A stretch of DNA of 64,000 nucleotides from Cytidiella melzeri (Eukaryota > Basidiomycota > Agaricomycetes > Polyporales > Irpicaceae): assembly GCA_022592445.1 (NCBI GenBank), contig JABYQR010000064.1, forward strand, positions 62,001 to 126,000. Direction: 5' to 3'. Made by a program: the position numbers and the translations under genes. How positions within the stretch are numbered: position 1 is the stretch's first letter; each line of letters opens with the position of its first letter. The notes under the pieces are model-generated. The model made no database searches, was not told the origin of the DNA, and saw nothing but the letters and a program-made list of their open reading frames with translations. Below are positions 1-13,415 of the stretch, one piece after another.

Positions 1-882
1 CTCCTCATACCTTCACTGCCTCCCCCACTCAACGACGCCGTCACACTCTTCTCTACAAACTTGCCGACCATATCCACCTCAATATTCACTTTGCCACCTA
101 TCAGCTTCTTTCCCAGCGTGATCTTCTCCTGCGTATGCGTGATCAGCATCACCCCAAAACTCCGTTCCTCATCGTTCACATTCGTGATGGTCAACGACGT
201 GCCGTCGATGGCGATGTATCCCTTTGTGATGATATACGGAAGGAGGGACGGTCGGGAGGGCGACGGAGGCGGAAGCTGGAATTGGATACGGACAGAGTCG
301 CCGTCGGGTTCTTTGGAGATGATCACAGCCGTCGTGTCAACGTGTGCCTAAAAGTGAGTTTTCGGTCACACCGATATCCATCTTTTCGTTCGTTTCCAAC
401 CTTCACACAGGACGAATGGAATCACCCATACCTGAACAAAATGTCCTCCGAAACGGACGTGCGCCCCCATCGCCCTCTCAAGGTTCACCTGGTCCCCGAC
501 CTTCCTCTCCCCTACATCAAGCACACCAACACCGTGGCATCTCAGAACAATCCACTCACATACAGAAAGGACGCTAAAACGCACCAAGATCTGTCCTCTC
601 TAATGTCTCATGCGCCAGCCACACCTTGAACCACCCTCCGTTCTCCGTCTTGTGGAACTCGGTCGCGGTAAGACACGCCCCGTTCACCGCGATAGAGTCT
701 CCGATGTGACAGTCGTCGAGGATAGGAGCAGAGTCGGAGATAGTGAGCGTGCACCCGCCGGCGTCGTGCTCGATGGCAGAGACTGTGCCGAGGTGTTCAA
801 TCTAGCCAAACCATGGGCATAAAGGAGGCATTAGTTCGCTGTGTAGAGGCCGAAAGGGGAGGCATACCAGACCTGTGAACAT
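1..882 (-). CDS. RIB5: riboflavin synthase, 3' end cut by window edge
   Basis: Riboflavin synthase dismutates two 6,7-dimethyl-8-ribityllumazine molecules into riboflavin, the last step of the pathway. On the minus strand the start at 882-880 gives the family N-terminus MFTGL, and an intron follows at once. The next exon (about 800-600) reads LGTVSAIEHDAGGCTLTIS and GDSIAVNGACLTATEFHK. A further exon carries GDQVNLERAMGAHVRFGGHF, the hallmark of the second lumazine-binding repeat. The last exon in view reads FGVMLITHTQEKITLG and KLIGGKVNIEVDMVGKFVEK and runs off position 1, so the stop codon is not seen. Both internal lumazine-binding repeats are recognisable. Exon borders were placed by protein continuity and GT/AG sites. 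The family assignment is very sure; the exact introns are less so. Confidence 0.93.
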
Positions 883-1265
883 GGCTTGTCTTGCGCTGGG
901 GTCGATACTCTTGAACAGCGACGACGATCTGAACAAGTCACAGGTGCATCTCCGAATCAGGCTCGGGAGTCGGGAGTACGCCGCTGGTCTGATCGCATCT
1001 CGATAAGAGTCAAACCGGGACGGACGCCACAAAGCTCAAAATGATGGCCGCCCTGAGAGGGAGAGGGTGCAAAACTGCAAGTGTATACAATGTTTTGAGC
1101 GTGTATAAAGATACGAGCAGTATACATGATGGGACAATTAGTATTTAACAAAGAACGTCAGATTAGGAAATGGGACGAAGTGAACGTGATATCGAGGGTG
1201 TGTTCGCCGGAATGCATACTAGTATGGTGCCGTCCATTTCTACTCAACCCTCCAATGCAGAACAA

Positions 1266-3096
<1,831 letters not shown>

Positions 3097-3177
3097 CTTG
3101 AGGGGGAGGAAGAGATTGTGGGTGGGGAGGAGGGGAGGTCGACGAGTCGGCTGGTGGACGTGGCGAGGCTAGGTTGG

Positions 3178-3185
3178 TTTATATA
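3178..3185 (-). promoter_or_regulatory. TATA box of the exo-glucanase gene
   Basis: The minus strand reads TATATAAA here, 82 nt upstream of the ATG at 3096. The spacing fits a TATA box with a short 5' leader. This is a sequence match only. Confidence 0.6.
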
Positions 3186-4783
3186 TCTTTTAAGGGACCG
3201 AACTAGAATGGTAAGAGCAGAGAAGACGTTGTGTTTGACGACGCATGTTTGTTTTTGAGATCGAAGCGGCGTGTTCTTAGTCCCAATCCGGTCGCGTCGG
3301 CGCTTGCCACGCACATGTGCCTTCTCCATCTCCGTCCGCTTCGAAGACGGCAACATGTCGCTCGTGCCCAGCGCACCGCTCTGCAATGGGCTATGTGACC
3401 AGCGCATCGACCTTCCTGCAATGTGCATGCCTCTCGGTTCGAACTAGTGGACCAAGTCGTACAGCGGTGCCCTTTTTCGTACATGTCTTTGATGGAGCCG
3501 CATGTTGCTCGAAGGTTAGGTAATGCTTTTATCTACGGATTACCCCAGGGATACAGCACGACATGACGAGCTTGGGACGCCACTGGAGTGGAGAGGCTTC
3601 AATATGCATGGTGTCGGCCCAATGCACAGAATTTGCCCTCCGTTATGATAGAAAATATATTGAGAGCTGGGCGACTATGAGGCCTGAGGGCCAGTGTGTA
3701 TCATGAATGGAGGACGCCGCGTGGGCCGCTCTACGACGAAGAGGCACTGGCAGCAGGTCTGGACACAATTCTTACTTGCGTGAGATGGGTTGCAAGAGAC
3801 GAACAGAACGACTGACCGGTCTGACAACTCCCCGTCCGTCCTTCCGTGGCGGCCGTCTAGTGGTGACGCCGGTGTACGTACATAGAACCTCTGCACTTGA
3901 CTGATGAAAGACATCTCGCAGATGAACAGCTATAGGCACATCTCATTCTGCAAGCGCAGTGCTCACAAATCATCCGCCGAAGAAGCATGCGTCAAGCAAG
4001 TCAAAGGTCGCGCGGGTTTTTGGAACGTCGTGCTGAGGACGCGCACCAGACAGCGAAGCTGATCCATTCACTTTGCTCCCGGCTGACAGAGGGTACGCAT
4101 GATCATGAACGTACAACTTGTCCTTGGATATGGGGGCGCCTCTGGTTGTGGTATGTGGCCATCAGCGCACACACGCACCAACACGGGCATGATCGTACTA
4201 GTACTGCATGAAATGTGAATAAAGGTACGAAGCAGAAGAGAAAGCCACCTACAGTCGCGACAGAATCCAATGTACACTGAAATACGGCTGTGCGCTGGTG
4301 CTTGCAAACTGTGTGCTCGTTCCGGTACAAAAGCCAGACAAGGGTTGCAATGGACACCAGCACAAGACTACCGAAGAGTCACCGGGCCTCCGTCTGTAGA
4401 TTACCATAAGCTGAGAACCGCAGGCTCGCGAGCGGTAGTCGACCCCATTTCATCGGAGAGCAAGTGACGATACTCAGTGAGAAACAACAGCTCAGTCGAG
4501 AGAGGTCCTTGAAAAACTCCCGCCGCAAATACATCGGTAGCCGGTCGGATGGTGGTGGTCGACGAGAGAGAGTCATGGTCAGGCGCTTCTCTGAAGCCAC
4601 ACACTCATGCGCCTGCCGCGATTCTGACCTCTTTGGACTGACACTAACAGCAATTTAGCACTGACCAGTCCTAGCAAGCCTACGACAAAGCCACAAACGA
4701 CAGACAAACAACATCGACGCCTTCACCCGTAGCCACAGTTAACATTGGACTCATTCACTTCTTCACCTGTTGCATTCGGGACC

Positions 4784-4838
4784 CTTCCTCCTCCTCTCCC
4801 TCTCCCTCTCCTCCTCCTCCTCCTCCTCCTCCTCCTCG
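4784..4838 (+). repeat. CT-rich tract with (TCC)n microsatellite in a 5' leader
   Basis: This is about 55 nt of almost pure pyrimidine on the plus strand, ending in roughly ten CTC/TCC triplets. It lies 120-170 nt upstream of the taxilin-like ATG. CT-rich blocks near transcription starts are common in fungal promoters. It also creates a spurious leucine-rich reading frame. Confidence 0.7.
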
Positions 4839-4956
4839 CCGCTCGACCGCCGCACCTGCATCTGCTGTGTCTGGATCCGAACGCAAAGTTGGTCAAGCAG
4901 GCACTGACAGCAGAATCACGACCACCCCACACATCACACAGGAAAAGGAGACTTCT

Positions 4957-7480
4957 ATGAGCGGGACCCAGACCCAGACCACGACTCCCAATGCTCAAGC
5001 TCCAGCGGCCAGACATGCCACTAGCGGTAAGCCACCACCAACTGGCCCTACACCTCCTGTGCCCTCAGCTGCACCACCTGCACCCTCGCACAACACTGCC
5101 TCTGCAGCAGTTGCGAATCCGCCGCCTGCGAGTAGTAGGCAGCCTAACGGGACAGCTGTGAACGGGACACATGGACCGAAAGGAAAGAAGAAGAATCCAG
5201 ATCCGCCGGTGGATCCCTCACAGCTGTACGAAAGCTTGAAGAATCGGATAGCTACTCTGGAAGAGGATATGATACATAACGAGGAGGAGGGAAAGCGAAT
5301 CCGTGAGTTCAAAACTCAGCCCTTGGAATAATAACTCGTAAAGACTTTTCTCGATACAGTCGAGGAAGCACAGAACTCTGTGGCAGGGTTGGAGGAAAAC
5401 GCCATACATGCAAAGTACATTGAACTAGTGAGTTTGCTCCCAGGCCGTCTAGCCCTTTGCTATGCCACAGTATCAGAACGGCGTGTGACCCTCTTTCACA
5501 TTCAAGTTCTCAGAGCTGAAGAAACAAGAACGTGAACACGCGAAGGAGAAACAAAAGTTGGTGAAAGACAAGGATGCAGGTCCGCCTTTCTTTCCGGAGT
5601 ACATACCACAGTTTCATCTCCAACTAGTGTTGTGTCCTCCCTCGAAAAAGCCAAGAGCCAGTTGACAAAGGCGAATCAAACAAAGAACAAGATGGAGAAC
5701 CTGGCGAGGGAGTTGCAGAAGGTAAATCATTTCGCATCATTTCCTCCCAATAAAATCCCTACCTCTGCTGACGCCGCGAGTAACAGGATAACAAACGGCT
5801 GAGAGTGAGTTGGGTATCTTGTAAAGTCCACCGTGTGGTCTTGTTTTAATGATACACGTATAGGAGGATAGCAAGCGTCTGGCACAGTGTGTAGAAGACG
5901 CTCAAGATGAGGTGCGTGCAATTTCTCGTTCATGACCCGCCAGGTGCATCATCGCACACCGTTCTTTCTACCTAGATCATGCAAATGAAGACCGACATGG
6001 CGAAGCGCGTGGAACGCGCCAAGATCCAGGACACAAAATACCGCGAAATGCCCGACATCGTCGTCAAAGTGGTCTGCAAATACCGCGCAGAGCTGTTCTT
6101 CAAGATCTCGCGCAAGACGAAGCTCTCGCGCCTATTCAACGCGTGGACGGATCGCATGGAGACAACGTCATCCTCTTCTCCGTCTTCCTCCTCTTCTTCT
6201 TCGAAGAAGGGCAGTGGAGGGGGCAGTGAACAGAAGGTGCAGCAGCAGCAGCAGCAGCCAGTGGGCTCATCGGCCACGGCGAGTTCACAGGTCAACGGTG
6301 CGGCCAGTGTACCTTCGGCGAGCTCTATGCAGTTCATTTTCTCACACGGAGGGAGGACGTTGGAAGCTGATCAGTCGCCTGAGGAGGTTGGTATGGAGGA
6401 AGGGGATGAGATTTTGGCAGTGGAGATTATGGATTTGACTGAAGGGCCTGGGACGGAAGACATTGTGCGTAAGAAGCGCAGGGGGTATGGGTTTTGTGTG
6501 TATGTGTGTGTTGCTAAAGCGTATGCGTTACAGGACGAACCTCCTCCCGCAGAATCTCGGAGACAAAAGTTGCAGAAAAACTGGCAGACGGATCCACAAG
6601 AGTCAGTCAAACTCAATCCAGAGAACAGAGCTCGCATGTTACTCAACCACCCCATTCTTTCAGAGCGCGCAGGACAATGGAAGATATCTTTGACGGCGTG
6701 TAAGTTCGATCTACCCACTTGTCCACGACTAGAGCCCCATCACTGACCACATTTATCCAGCGTCCGCGAAAGACTAAAGGAGGTCCTCCGACAGTACGAG
6801 CTCCGCGAGCGGCACTTCGAGTGCGTGATTCGTTCGAAAGAGCTCGAAGTGCTACTATCGCGGGCACGAGCTGCGGAACAAAAGCAACTTGCGGAATCCG
6901 AGAAAACGCGCGCCGACAAAGCGGAAGACGAGGTAGGTATATCTGATACAAAACAGCACAGCTGCTGAAAAAACATACTACTGACTCGATAAACTCGGAC
7001 TAATCTAGTCTCTGACAAGTCGGAAGCAGCTGGAAGCTGCGCAACACGGACAAACGATCCTCATTGACAAACTCATAGCATGTTGTAAAGAGGTATGTGA
7101 CGATGGCATCGACAACAGCACTCACTTACGCATCTAAATTCGCAAAGCCCAACGCGGAGCGGACGCAGCGGATATTTGCGTCTCTTCGCGAAGAACTCGA
7201 AAAAAGGGGGACGTTGCCTGTAGATGGTAATGTAGGCGGATGACATCCCCGTCGCTAGAAACATCATCGAATTGTTACATACCATTTGACGGTCGCGTGC
7301 GTGTGCCACCCGACGAAGAGTGACAATGATGCGTAACGAGGAATGCGCTATGAGTAAGTACAATACAAGTATCCGAGATTTGCGATTATCTTTGGTGCAG
7401 GTACAGCCGGTATGCAGAACGTCCAAACCCCACAGGCACAGCGCACGGAGAGCTGGCGTGGGGGGCGGTCAATGATGTAG
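4957..7480 (+). CDS. taxilin-family coiled-coil protein with embedded SUMO/Rad60-like domain
   Basis: Taxilins are coiled-coil proteins that bind syntaxins and act in vesicle traffic. The start at 4957 gives MSGTQTQTTTPNAQ, a Pro/Ala-rich tail, then LYESLKNRIATLEEDMIHNE. Short exons follow: NKMENLARELQK, an 18-nt exon DNKRLR (5787-5804), then EDSKRLAQCVEDAQDE. After the insertion described next, taxilin-like sequence resumes with RERLKEVLRQYELRERHFE and VIRSKELEVLLSRARAAEQK, then a tail with TILIDKLIACCKEPN. Between the two coiled-coil parts lies VVKVVCKYRAELFFKISRKT plus TKLSRLFNAWTDRME, a Ser/Gln-rich linker, and MQFIFSHGGRTLEADQSPEE with VGMEEGDEILAVEIM, which reads as a SUMO-like fold without a C-terminal di-glycine. 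The 3' end is uncertain: an in-frame TGA occurs at 7241, but a good GTAAGT donor and a terminal exon to TAG at 7478-7480 are also present. Confidence 0.75.
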
Positions 7481-7496
7481 CAAGTCTCGTTGGTAT

Positions 7497-9032
7497 CTAT
7501 ACCAGTGCGTCCAGTTCTTCCAATGAAGAAACGACGCCTGATCGCGAAAAAGTCTTGCCCTTCACGCTCTCAAGACCTTCGCCTGCGTAACTAACCAAGG
7601 GAGAGATCTCGATCTCGACTCCTTCGGCGACTGTTGCACCTGCACGTTCCAAGAAACGCCTTTGCTGTGCCAACAAGTCGCGTCGACTGGTCTCAGGATC
7701 GTCAGACCCTGTACCAGGAGCATTTTTGAGGGGGCTGAACTCCTCGTTACGCGCAACCTCTAACACGGCGAATCGTTTTGTGAAAGGGAAGACGTCGAAA
7801 ACGAACAATTCGAGCTTCATGCCGTTGGGTTTGGTGGGTTTAATCGTCTTGCCAGTCTCCTGGTCGACGTAGGCGATCTTTTTACGGGCGATGTGGAAAG
7901 CGAGTTCGTTCTCGATCGATTCGGCCGTGTTCAGGAATTCGGTTGTATAAAAGTGATTGACAATGTTGGCGGCGCGGAACGCAAGTTCGCCATGGGCGTC
8001 GAGGCGTTCTGCTTGCTCCTTTGAGATCTCGGAGTACTCGACCACGCTGAATTTGTTCCCTCGACGGCCAATGACACCGACGGATTCGGTAGGGTAAGCC
8101 TTTGGGACGACCTTGGCTGCACAATCAGATTGTTTGTGGATGCAATATCCGATAAACACGGGATCTGCGACTTTGACAAGGCAGTTGTCGACACAATACG
8201 CGTGAACGTAGCGAATGTTACGCTTTGACAAATCTGACAGGACAGTGTGGGACTTGTCATCGTCGAGTGGTTGGCGGAGAGCGGCATAGAGACCGCCGTT
8301 GCCGTCTGGCGCAACAGCAACACGAGATTTCGTCTCCAGCATCACCTTTCCGTCCATGGTGAGACATGGAAGGGTACCTGCCCACGTCCTCATGAGGTGA
8401 TGCCATAAACGTGTGTCTCATCCAGACTTACCCTGTTCGAAGAAGATGACGTTCTTGCGGTCCAATCCAAAGTACGCATGCTTCTTGAAGAAAGCCTCCG
8501 TCTCTGGCCTGGTAGGACCGCTGGTCATGACATACCAGGGTATAACGACAGAATCCGGGGATTTTCCATGAGCATTGGCAGCAATAACCTGAAGGCGTGC
8601 GATACGCTCTGCCTGGTATTGAAAGAGCGGCTTGTGCGAAGGGAGGCCGATGTCGTAGCATCCTTTCGGTGCTGAGGAGCCCAGCCTCGACCCTTGTCCT
8701 CCTGCCATGAGCAAAACTCCAACTTGTCCTTCGGCAACTGCCTTCAGTCCAGTACTCCGCCATGTCTGCTCATCTTCATCGTGCTTATCCCCAACAACAG
8801 AGTCTGCAGCATCTTCAGGCAGTGGCTCAATGACCTCCTGGCCCTGTTGCGCTGCGGCTTCCGCCTCACCGCCTACAGCCCTCTTATATATGCGGTTGAC
8901 GCGTTCTATGTCGAGATCCTCGAGTTGTTTTGTGAGCTGTGTGCGCTCTGCTTCGGACAGCTCAGGCCAAAAATGCAAGAGATGGCCTTGACCGGCGGAC
9001 TCGTAACGTTTGCGAAGAGCTTCGATGGACAT
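7497..9032 (-). CDS. UAP1: UDP-N-acetylglucosamine pyrophosphorylase
   Basis: This enzyme makes UDP-GlcNAc from GlcNAc-1-phosphate and UTP in the cytosol, supplying chitin, N-glycans and GPI anchors. Two exons (8432-9032 and 7497-8377) are joined by one 54-nt intron and encode about 493 residues, the usual size. Seen in order: MSIEALRKRYESAGQGHLL, the nucleotide-binding loop LLMAGGQGSRLGSSAPKGC, SHKPLFQYQAERIARLQ, the exon junction inside FFEQG-TLPCLTMDGK, VHAYCVDNCLVKVADP, and the C-terminal region KLELFVFDVFPFTKRFAVLE. The upstream in-frame ATG at 9182 was rejected because homologues start at MSIEAL. The gene is convergent with the taxilin-like gene, only 16 nt apart at the stop codons if the longer taxilin model is right. 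Confidence 0.95.
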
Positions 9033-9685
9033 GAAGACAGTCAGAGAAAGAGGTAGGGAGAGGTGGTGGTCGCGTTGAGTGGTTTGTTGAGTAAAGGTAA
9101 AGCTATGTAGAGCGTCATCAGTACTATAAGTATCCTTGTCGGGAATTGCCGTTAACGATACGGTACTGCCTTTCATCATCAATCGTCAGGTTACACCGCG
9201 CCCTGTGCACTGCCAATGACCCCGCCATATTGCATTGGCATCACGAGAAGCTGTGGTCGTGAGTGACCGTCTCTCGAGCGCATCGTTTTGTCTTGTCAAC
9301 GTGGTACATGACCTGTGAAGGACAGCCTAGCTAAGTAAGCTAGCAGCACCGCTCGCTGTGTATGGTTTCTATGAGCTACAGTAGACATAAGTACAACACC
9401 CACATTGTCATCTGCGAGTTGTTGGGATTTTGCAAAGCTACAGCCCGAAGAGCGCACATGAAACGCGGTGCACGTGACTAGGCGCGTTTCGCGTAACGCA
9501 ACCTCAGGCTTCGGGCGTCTCCAGCCTCCACCTTGCTGCCTTGATGCTGTATTCGACCCACATTTCTTGCCAAACTACGCACCCTACAAGAGCAACGCCA
9601 TACACATGAGTCAAGTTATGCAGCGAGCACGAGATACTTACGGTTCGTGTGTGCTCTATACCGTTCGCCGCCCAATGTGATACAC
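9033..9685. promoter_or_regulatory. divergent promoter region between UAP1 and the BRCA2 homologue
   Basis: This 653-nt bidirectional promoter contains an inverted repeat CTAGCT-(5 nt)-AGCTAG at 9327-9343. An E-box core CACGTG lies at 9471-9476. Close CGCG-containing motifs follow at 9481-9494, including TTTCGCG, which resembles fungal MBF/SBF or E2F-type cell-cycle sites. These lie nearer the BRCA2-like gene. Function is inferred from motif resemblance only. Confidence 0.4.
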
Positions 9686-12600
9686 ATGAGTTCTTCAGAC
9701 CAGGGGGAATCATCCAGCCGGAAGAAACAACGGCTTTCGTCTCCCACTTACGACGAGCAATACGAACTGAGTCTGGGTCAGATCCAAGCTTTTGACGCGT
9801 TAGATAAAACAATCTCTCAGCATACATCGCTGTCGCCGAAATCACCTCCAAAGCAGTCCCAGGCAAATACACCTCGTTCCAGACGGAGGAGGAACTTGGC
9901 CATTGCCATGGCTCTTAAAGAGAATGTTCCTAAAGACGACATGAACAACGTCTCTACTGGTGAGGCCCACATACTCAACTGTGTACCTAACCCTTAGCGC
10001 ATATATTCGCACTATAGCTCCACTTCGGGATGGTAGCTCAGATGGTAATGTCCAGAAGCCAAAAGGATCCCAAACCGCGTCGGACCTTCCGTCTCAAATG
10101 AAGCACTCTGAGTTTGGCTCTGCTCTGAATGTAGCTCTCATCAACTCTGAGGAGAAGGGATCACCGTCCTCGTCTCCAGATATCTCTCCCGAGCCCGATC
10201 TCGCCGCCTGGTTCGCATCTAGCGATATACCAAGCGTAGGGTTTGCGTCTGCGAGAGCATTAGTGGAGGACCGCAATTCTGAGTGGCTTACGGCACCGGC
10301 CCCTGCGGGCATAGCAGGATTTCAATCGGCGAAGAGTGTGCGAATGCCAGTAATATCGGATCCAGAAAGTTGTTGTCTGCGTTATTCATGCGATGGTGTG
10401 CGTTCGCTGACTACCCTGAACAGTATCTGACGCGAATGCTTCCTACCTCGCCAATGCAGGAGAACTAGAAGAGGCACCTGCATTCACAGGATTCACCACA
10501 GGGTCCAATCTCTTACAGCCAGGCAAAGGTAGCGCTACGATCCTGATGCCTTCCGCTGAAGCTCTTGCCAAAGCTGCGAAAAGATTAGCTCAGTGGGATA
10601 GAGAATTTGACGATGAGGTGGAAGACACGTCCATCATCGCAGAGCTGCAAGAAGACGCAGGCACGTCTTTCAGCGGATTTTCCTCCGCTGCAGGTGCATT
10701 CCGGCCTGCCCTGATTGTTGCCCAGAACTCTCCAGATAAAATACCTCCAAGTACACCCACTCCCGCTGGCACCAGCAGTGCAAGAAGCTTCTCTCCGCTT
10801 GTACATCGTGGACCATTCGACAAGAAGCTAGAATTCAAGCCTCCGCTACTCACTGCATTCCCATCCAGGGTACGACAAGCTTCCAACAATATAATTGGAT
10901 CATCTGTCAATCCAAAGCGCGCGGCGGAGAGCAGAGGGTTTACGGCTCCCGCACGAGTCGCTGGGCCGTCAACGCCTGTCAGGCGTACAGCACCTCTCTC
11001 ATCTCCGAAGAAGAGTCTCGGTGTAACCCCACGTCATGCTGTTGGTGGTTCGCTTCAGAAGCCTACATTTAGCACACCTTTCAAGACAGGCATCAAACCC
11101 GGAGACTTTGGAAGATTGGCACCTGCTGCTAAGCCTTCAGCAAATTCAGCAGTGCGAATAATTGGTTCTGGAAACACCAAGCCAGCAGTGGCTGGTTCGA
11201 GCAATCTATTATTGACTAAGAGCAAAGGAAAGCAGAGGGCCGCATACATTGACTTATGTGAGTTGGTGAGAGTGAGTGACGTTTTCCGCGACTAATTATT
11301 GTTACAGTGGGATCGGGTGATCGACAATCGCTGGCAACGTGCGGCCTTCGACCTCAGACATATGACGCACAGGAACTAGAAGCAATGGGGATGTGAGCGC
11401 TTTTAAGCCACTATACTCTTCCCTTTCACTAAACCCATGCCCAGCAACGTTCTTGAGCTTAGTCAAATAACGCCAGACACAGCTCTCTTTTACTCTTTCC
11501 ATGGTTCCGATTCACCCCCAATTGATCTCGAACGTGCTGGCCCACCACCCACCGTAGTCACTCTGGGTACCACCGCTGCTCTGAACGAGCTACACAACGC
11601 CGGATGCTCTCTGGCCACGAAGCAATGGGTCGAGAATCACTGGGGCTTGATCCTCTGGAAATTGGCCGGTATGGTCTGTCTCGATCCGAAAAGCGAAGCG
11701 GATCCCGCACGGAAACGTTGGTGCTGGCGTGAAGTCATGCGACAGTTACGCTATAGGTAGGTGCTTTATTAGCGTTTCGTAGAACACCCTGATCACAAGA
11801 GTGGCCACTAGATACGAAAGAGAACTAAACAGCGCCTCTCGCCCTCCGCTGCGGTTGATCGCTGCCCAAGACTCACCCGCGGGGTTGCCCATGGTCCTCT
11901 GCGTTTCTAACATCACCTGGACACCAGGAGGTCTAGACGACCACGGAACGTTGATGCCGTCCATTCCAGACGTCGAGATCACAGACGGATGGTATAGGAT
12001 TCGCGCTGAAGTGGACGAACCGTTGCTGCACGCTCTTAGGAAAGGGAAAATCTCGATAGGGAAGAAGATCGCAGTGATGGGTGCTAGAGTGCGAATGGAT
12101 TCCTTCTCGTGTATATGTTGTATTTGTACTGAGGCTAGTTTTGCTTTCTGGATGTAGCTGTCCACAGGAAGGAAGGACGCGACGGAGATACTAGAAGGAG
12201 GGGATTCCCTGTCATTGAAAATATGCGGAAACTCGACACACCTTGCTCCATGGCATGCCAAGTTGGGGTTCCAGAGAGACCCCTTCATCGCGACCTTGGG
12301 TAGTCTCACACCAAACGGTGGGGTGGCTGCAGTGTTGGACGTTATTATCGAGAAGGTCAGCCGGTTTGGTTCCCTAATTCATAGTCTCCTATGTTGAATG
12401 AATGAAACAGGTCTATCCCATCGCGTATCTGGAATTTGTCGAGACGGAGAGCGGGGGCAAGAGGAGGGAGGGACCTCGGATCGAGAAGGACGAAGCTGCC
12501 ATCCAAGACAAATGGCTCGTAAGTCCGCCGAAACTTTTCCTCCGTGCTCATCTCGCCGTTCTGACTTCATCTGTACTACGTGAAGGCCAAGCGAGATATC

Positions 12601-13293
12601 GCTGCAGCCAAACTGCGAAACGACATCGAGACCAAGATGTACACTCTAGAAGGGTACGCAGATCGACTGGAGCGCAAAGCGGGGAGCGGGTTCAAGCCTT
12701 CCGCTGACGGTCAGTCTTTTCGATTATGTTCCTTATGTGTACCGTACATACACCGCATGCTGAGACTCACTAAACAGCATCCCCACCGGATCACATCGAC
12801 GACCTCTTATCTGACCTCGAAGATGGACCAGACGCCAACGAGGTAGTCAGGCGAACAACTCCAACGGAAGCGGGCTGGCTGGCACTTGCTATCAAAGACA
12901 AATGTCGGAGCGAACGGGAATGTATGCACGATAATGTCACAAAAGAGCTCGACGTAAGTTTGCTCGCATTGCATGGTGTTGTGCCACATGTGTAACCCGT
13001 AACAATAGAGCCTCTGCCCTCCTCGAGAAGTCCGCAACTTTCGAGTCCTTGTCGTTCGTGACGCGCAGACGTTCAAACGGCCACCACAGCGCCGTGCCCA
13101 AATCACGGTCTGGGACGTCCTCACGGCCTACGTTAGCGAAGACGGCAAGCCCGGGATGTTCAAAGAAACTCAGCGGTTCACGGTGACGAACTTAATCCCG
13201 AAGCAACACAGCGCGTGGATGCCCAGAGGCGAAGACTCGGTAATTTACCTGGCAACAAGAGGAGATACACGCTGGAAAAAGCACAAAGCGTAA
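9686..13293 (+). CDS. BRH2: BRCA2/Brh2-type recombination mediator
   Basis: BRCA2-family proteins load Rad51 on single-stranded DNA during homologous recombination in the nucleus. The start at 9686 gives MSSSDQGESSSRKKQRLSS. The N-terminal half is disordered with three candidate Rad51-binding BRC motifs: GFASARAL (near 10240), GFQSAKS (near 10319), and GFTTGSNLL followed by SAEALAKAAKRLAQW (near 10489). The C-terminal half is the DNA-binding region. A helical domain carries ALFYSFHGSDSPPIDLERAG, WVENHWGLILWKLAGMVCLD and WCWREVMRQLRYR. The OB1 fold includes GWYRIRAEVDEPLLHALRKG and HLAPWHAKLGFQRDPF. An insertion rich in charged helix, RDIAAAKLRNDIETKMYTLE, fits a short Tower. The last exons (RVLVVRDAQTF region, VTNLIPKQQHSAWMP) form a further OB fold. 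The stop is TAA at 13291-13293. The gene spans several short introns. Family is very sure; individual BRC calls are moderate. Confidence 0.92.
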
Positions 13294-13415
13294 GGAGATA
13301 CGGTTTTTGTTTTTCGAATCCGCGTAAAGATTAGCAGCTATATTAAGATGAATGTACACATATGTACGATGCTGCATCTCAAGCAACCAAAGCTGAAAGT
13401 GCTTTGAGCACAAGC

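Larger units (their letters stand above)
3097..4956. other. long intergenic region between glucanase and taxilin-like gene
   Basis: These 1.86 kb hold no convincing gene on either strand. The open frames are short, overlap each other in several frames, and show no family motif or splice continuity. The left end is the glucanase promoter and the right end is the promoter and leader of the taxilin-like gene, including a CT-rich tract. A short non-coding RNA or a species-specific small protein cannot be excluded by reading alone. Confidence 0.5.

Noticed and set aside
4745..4960. Plus-strand open frame with a run of leucines and prolines
   Set aside because: It is the translation of a CT-rich microsatellite in the leader of the taxilin-like gene; no other protein feature.
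9033..9182. N-terminal extension of UAP1 from the ATG at 9182
   Set aside because: The extra 50 residues have no homologous character and the family start MSIEALRKRY is at 9032.
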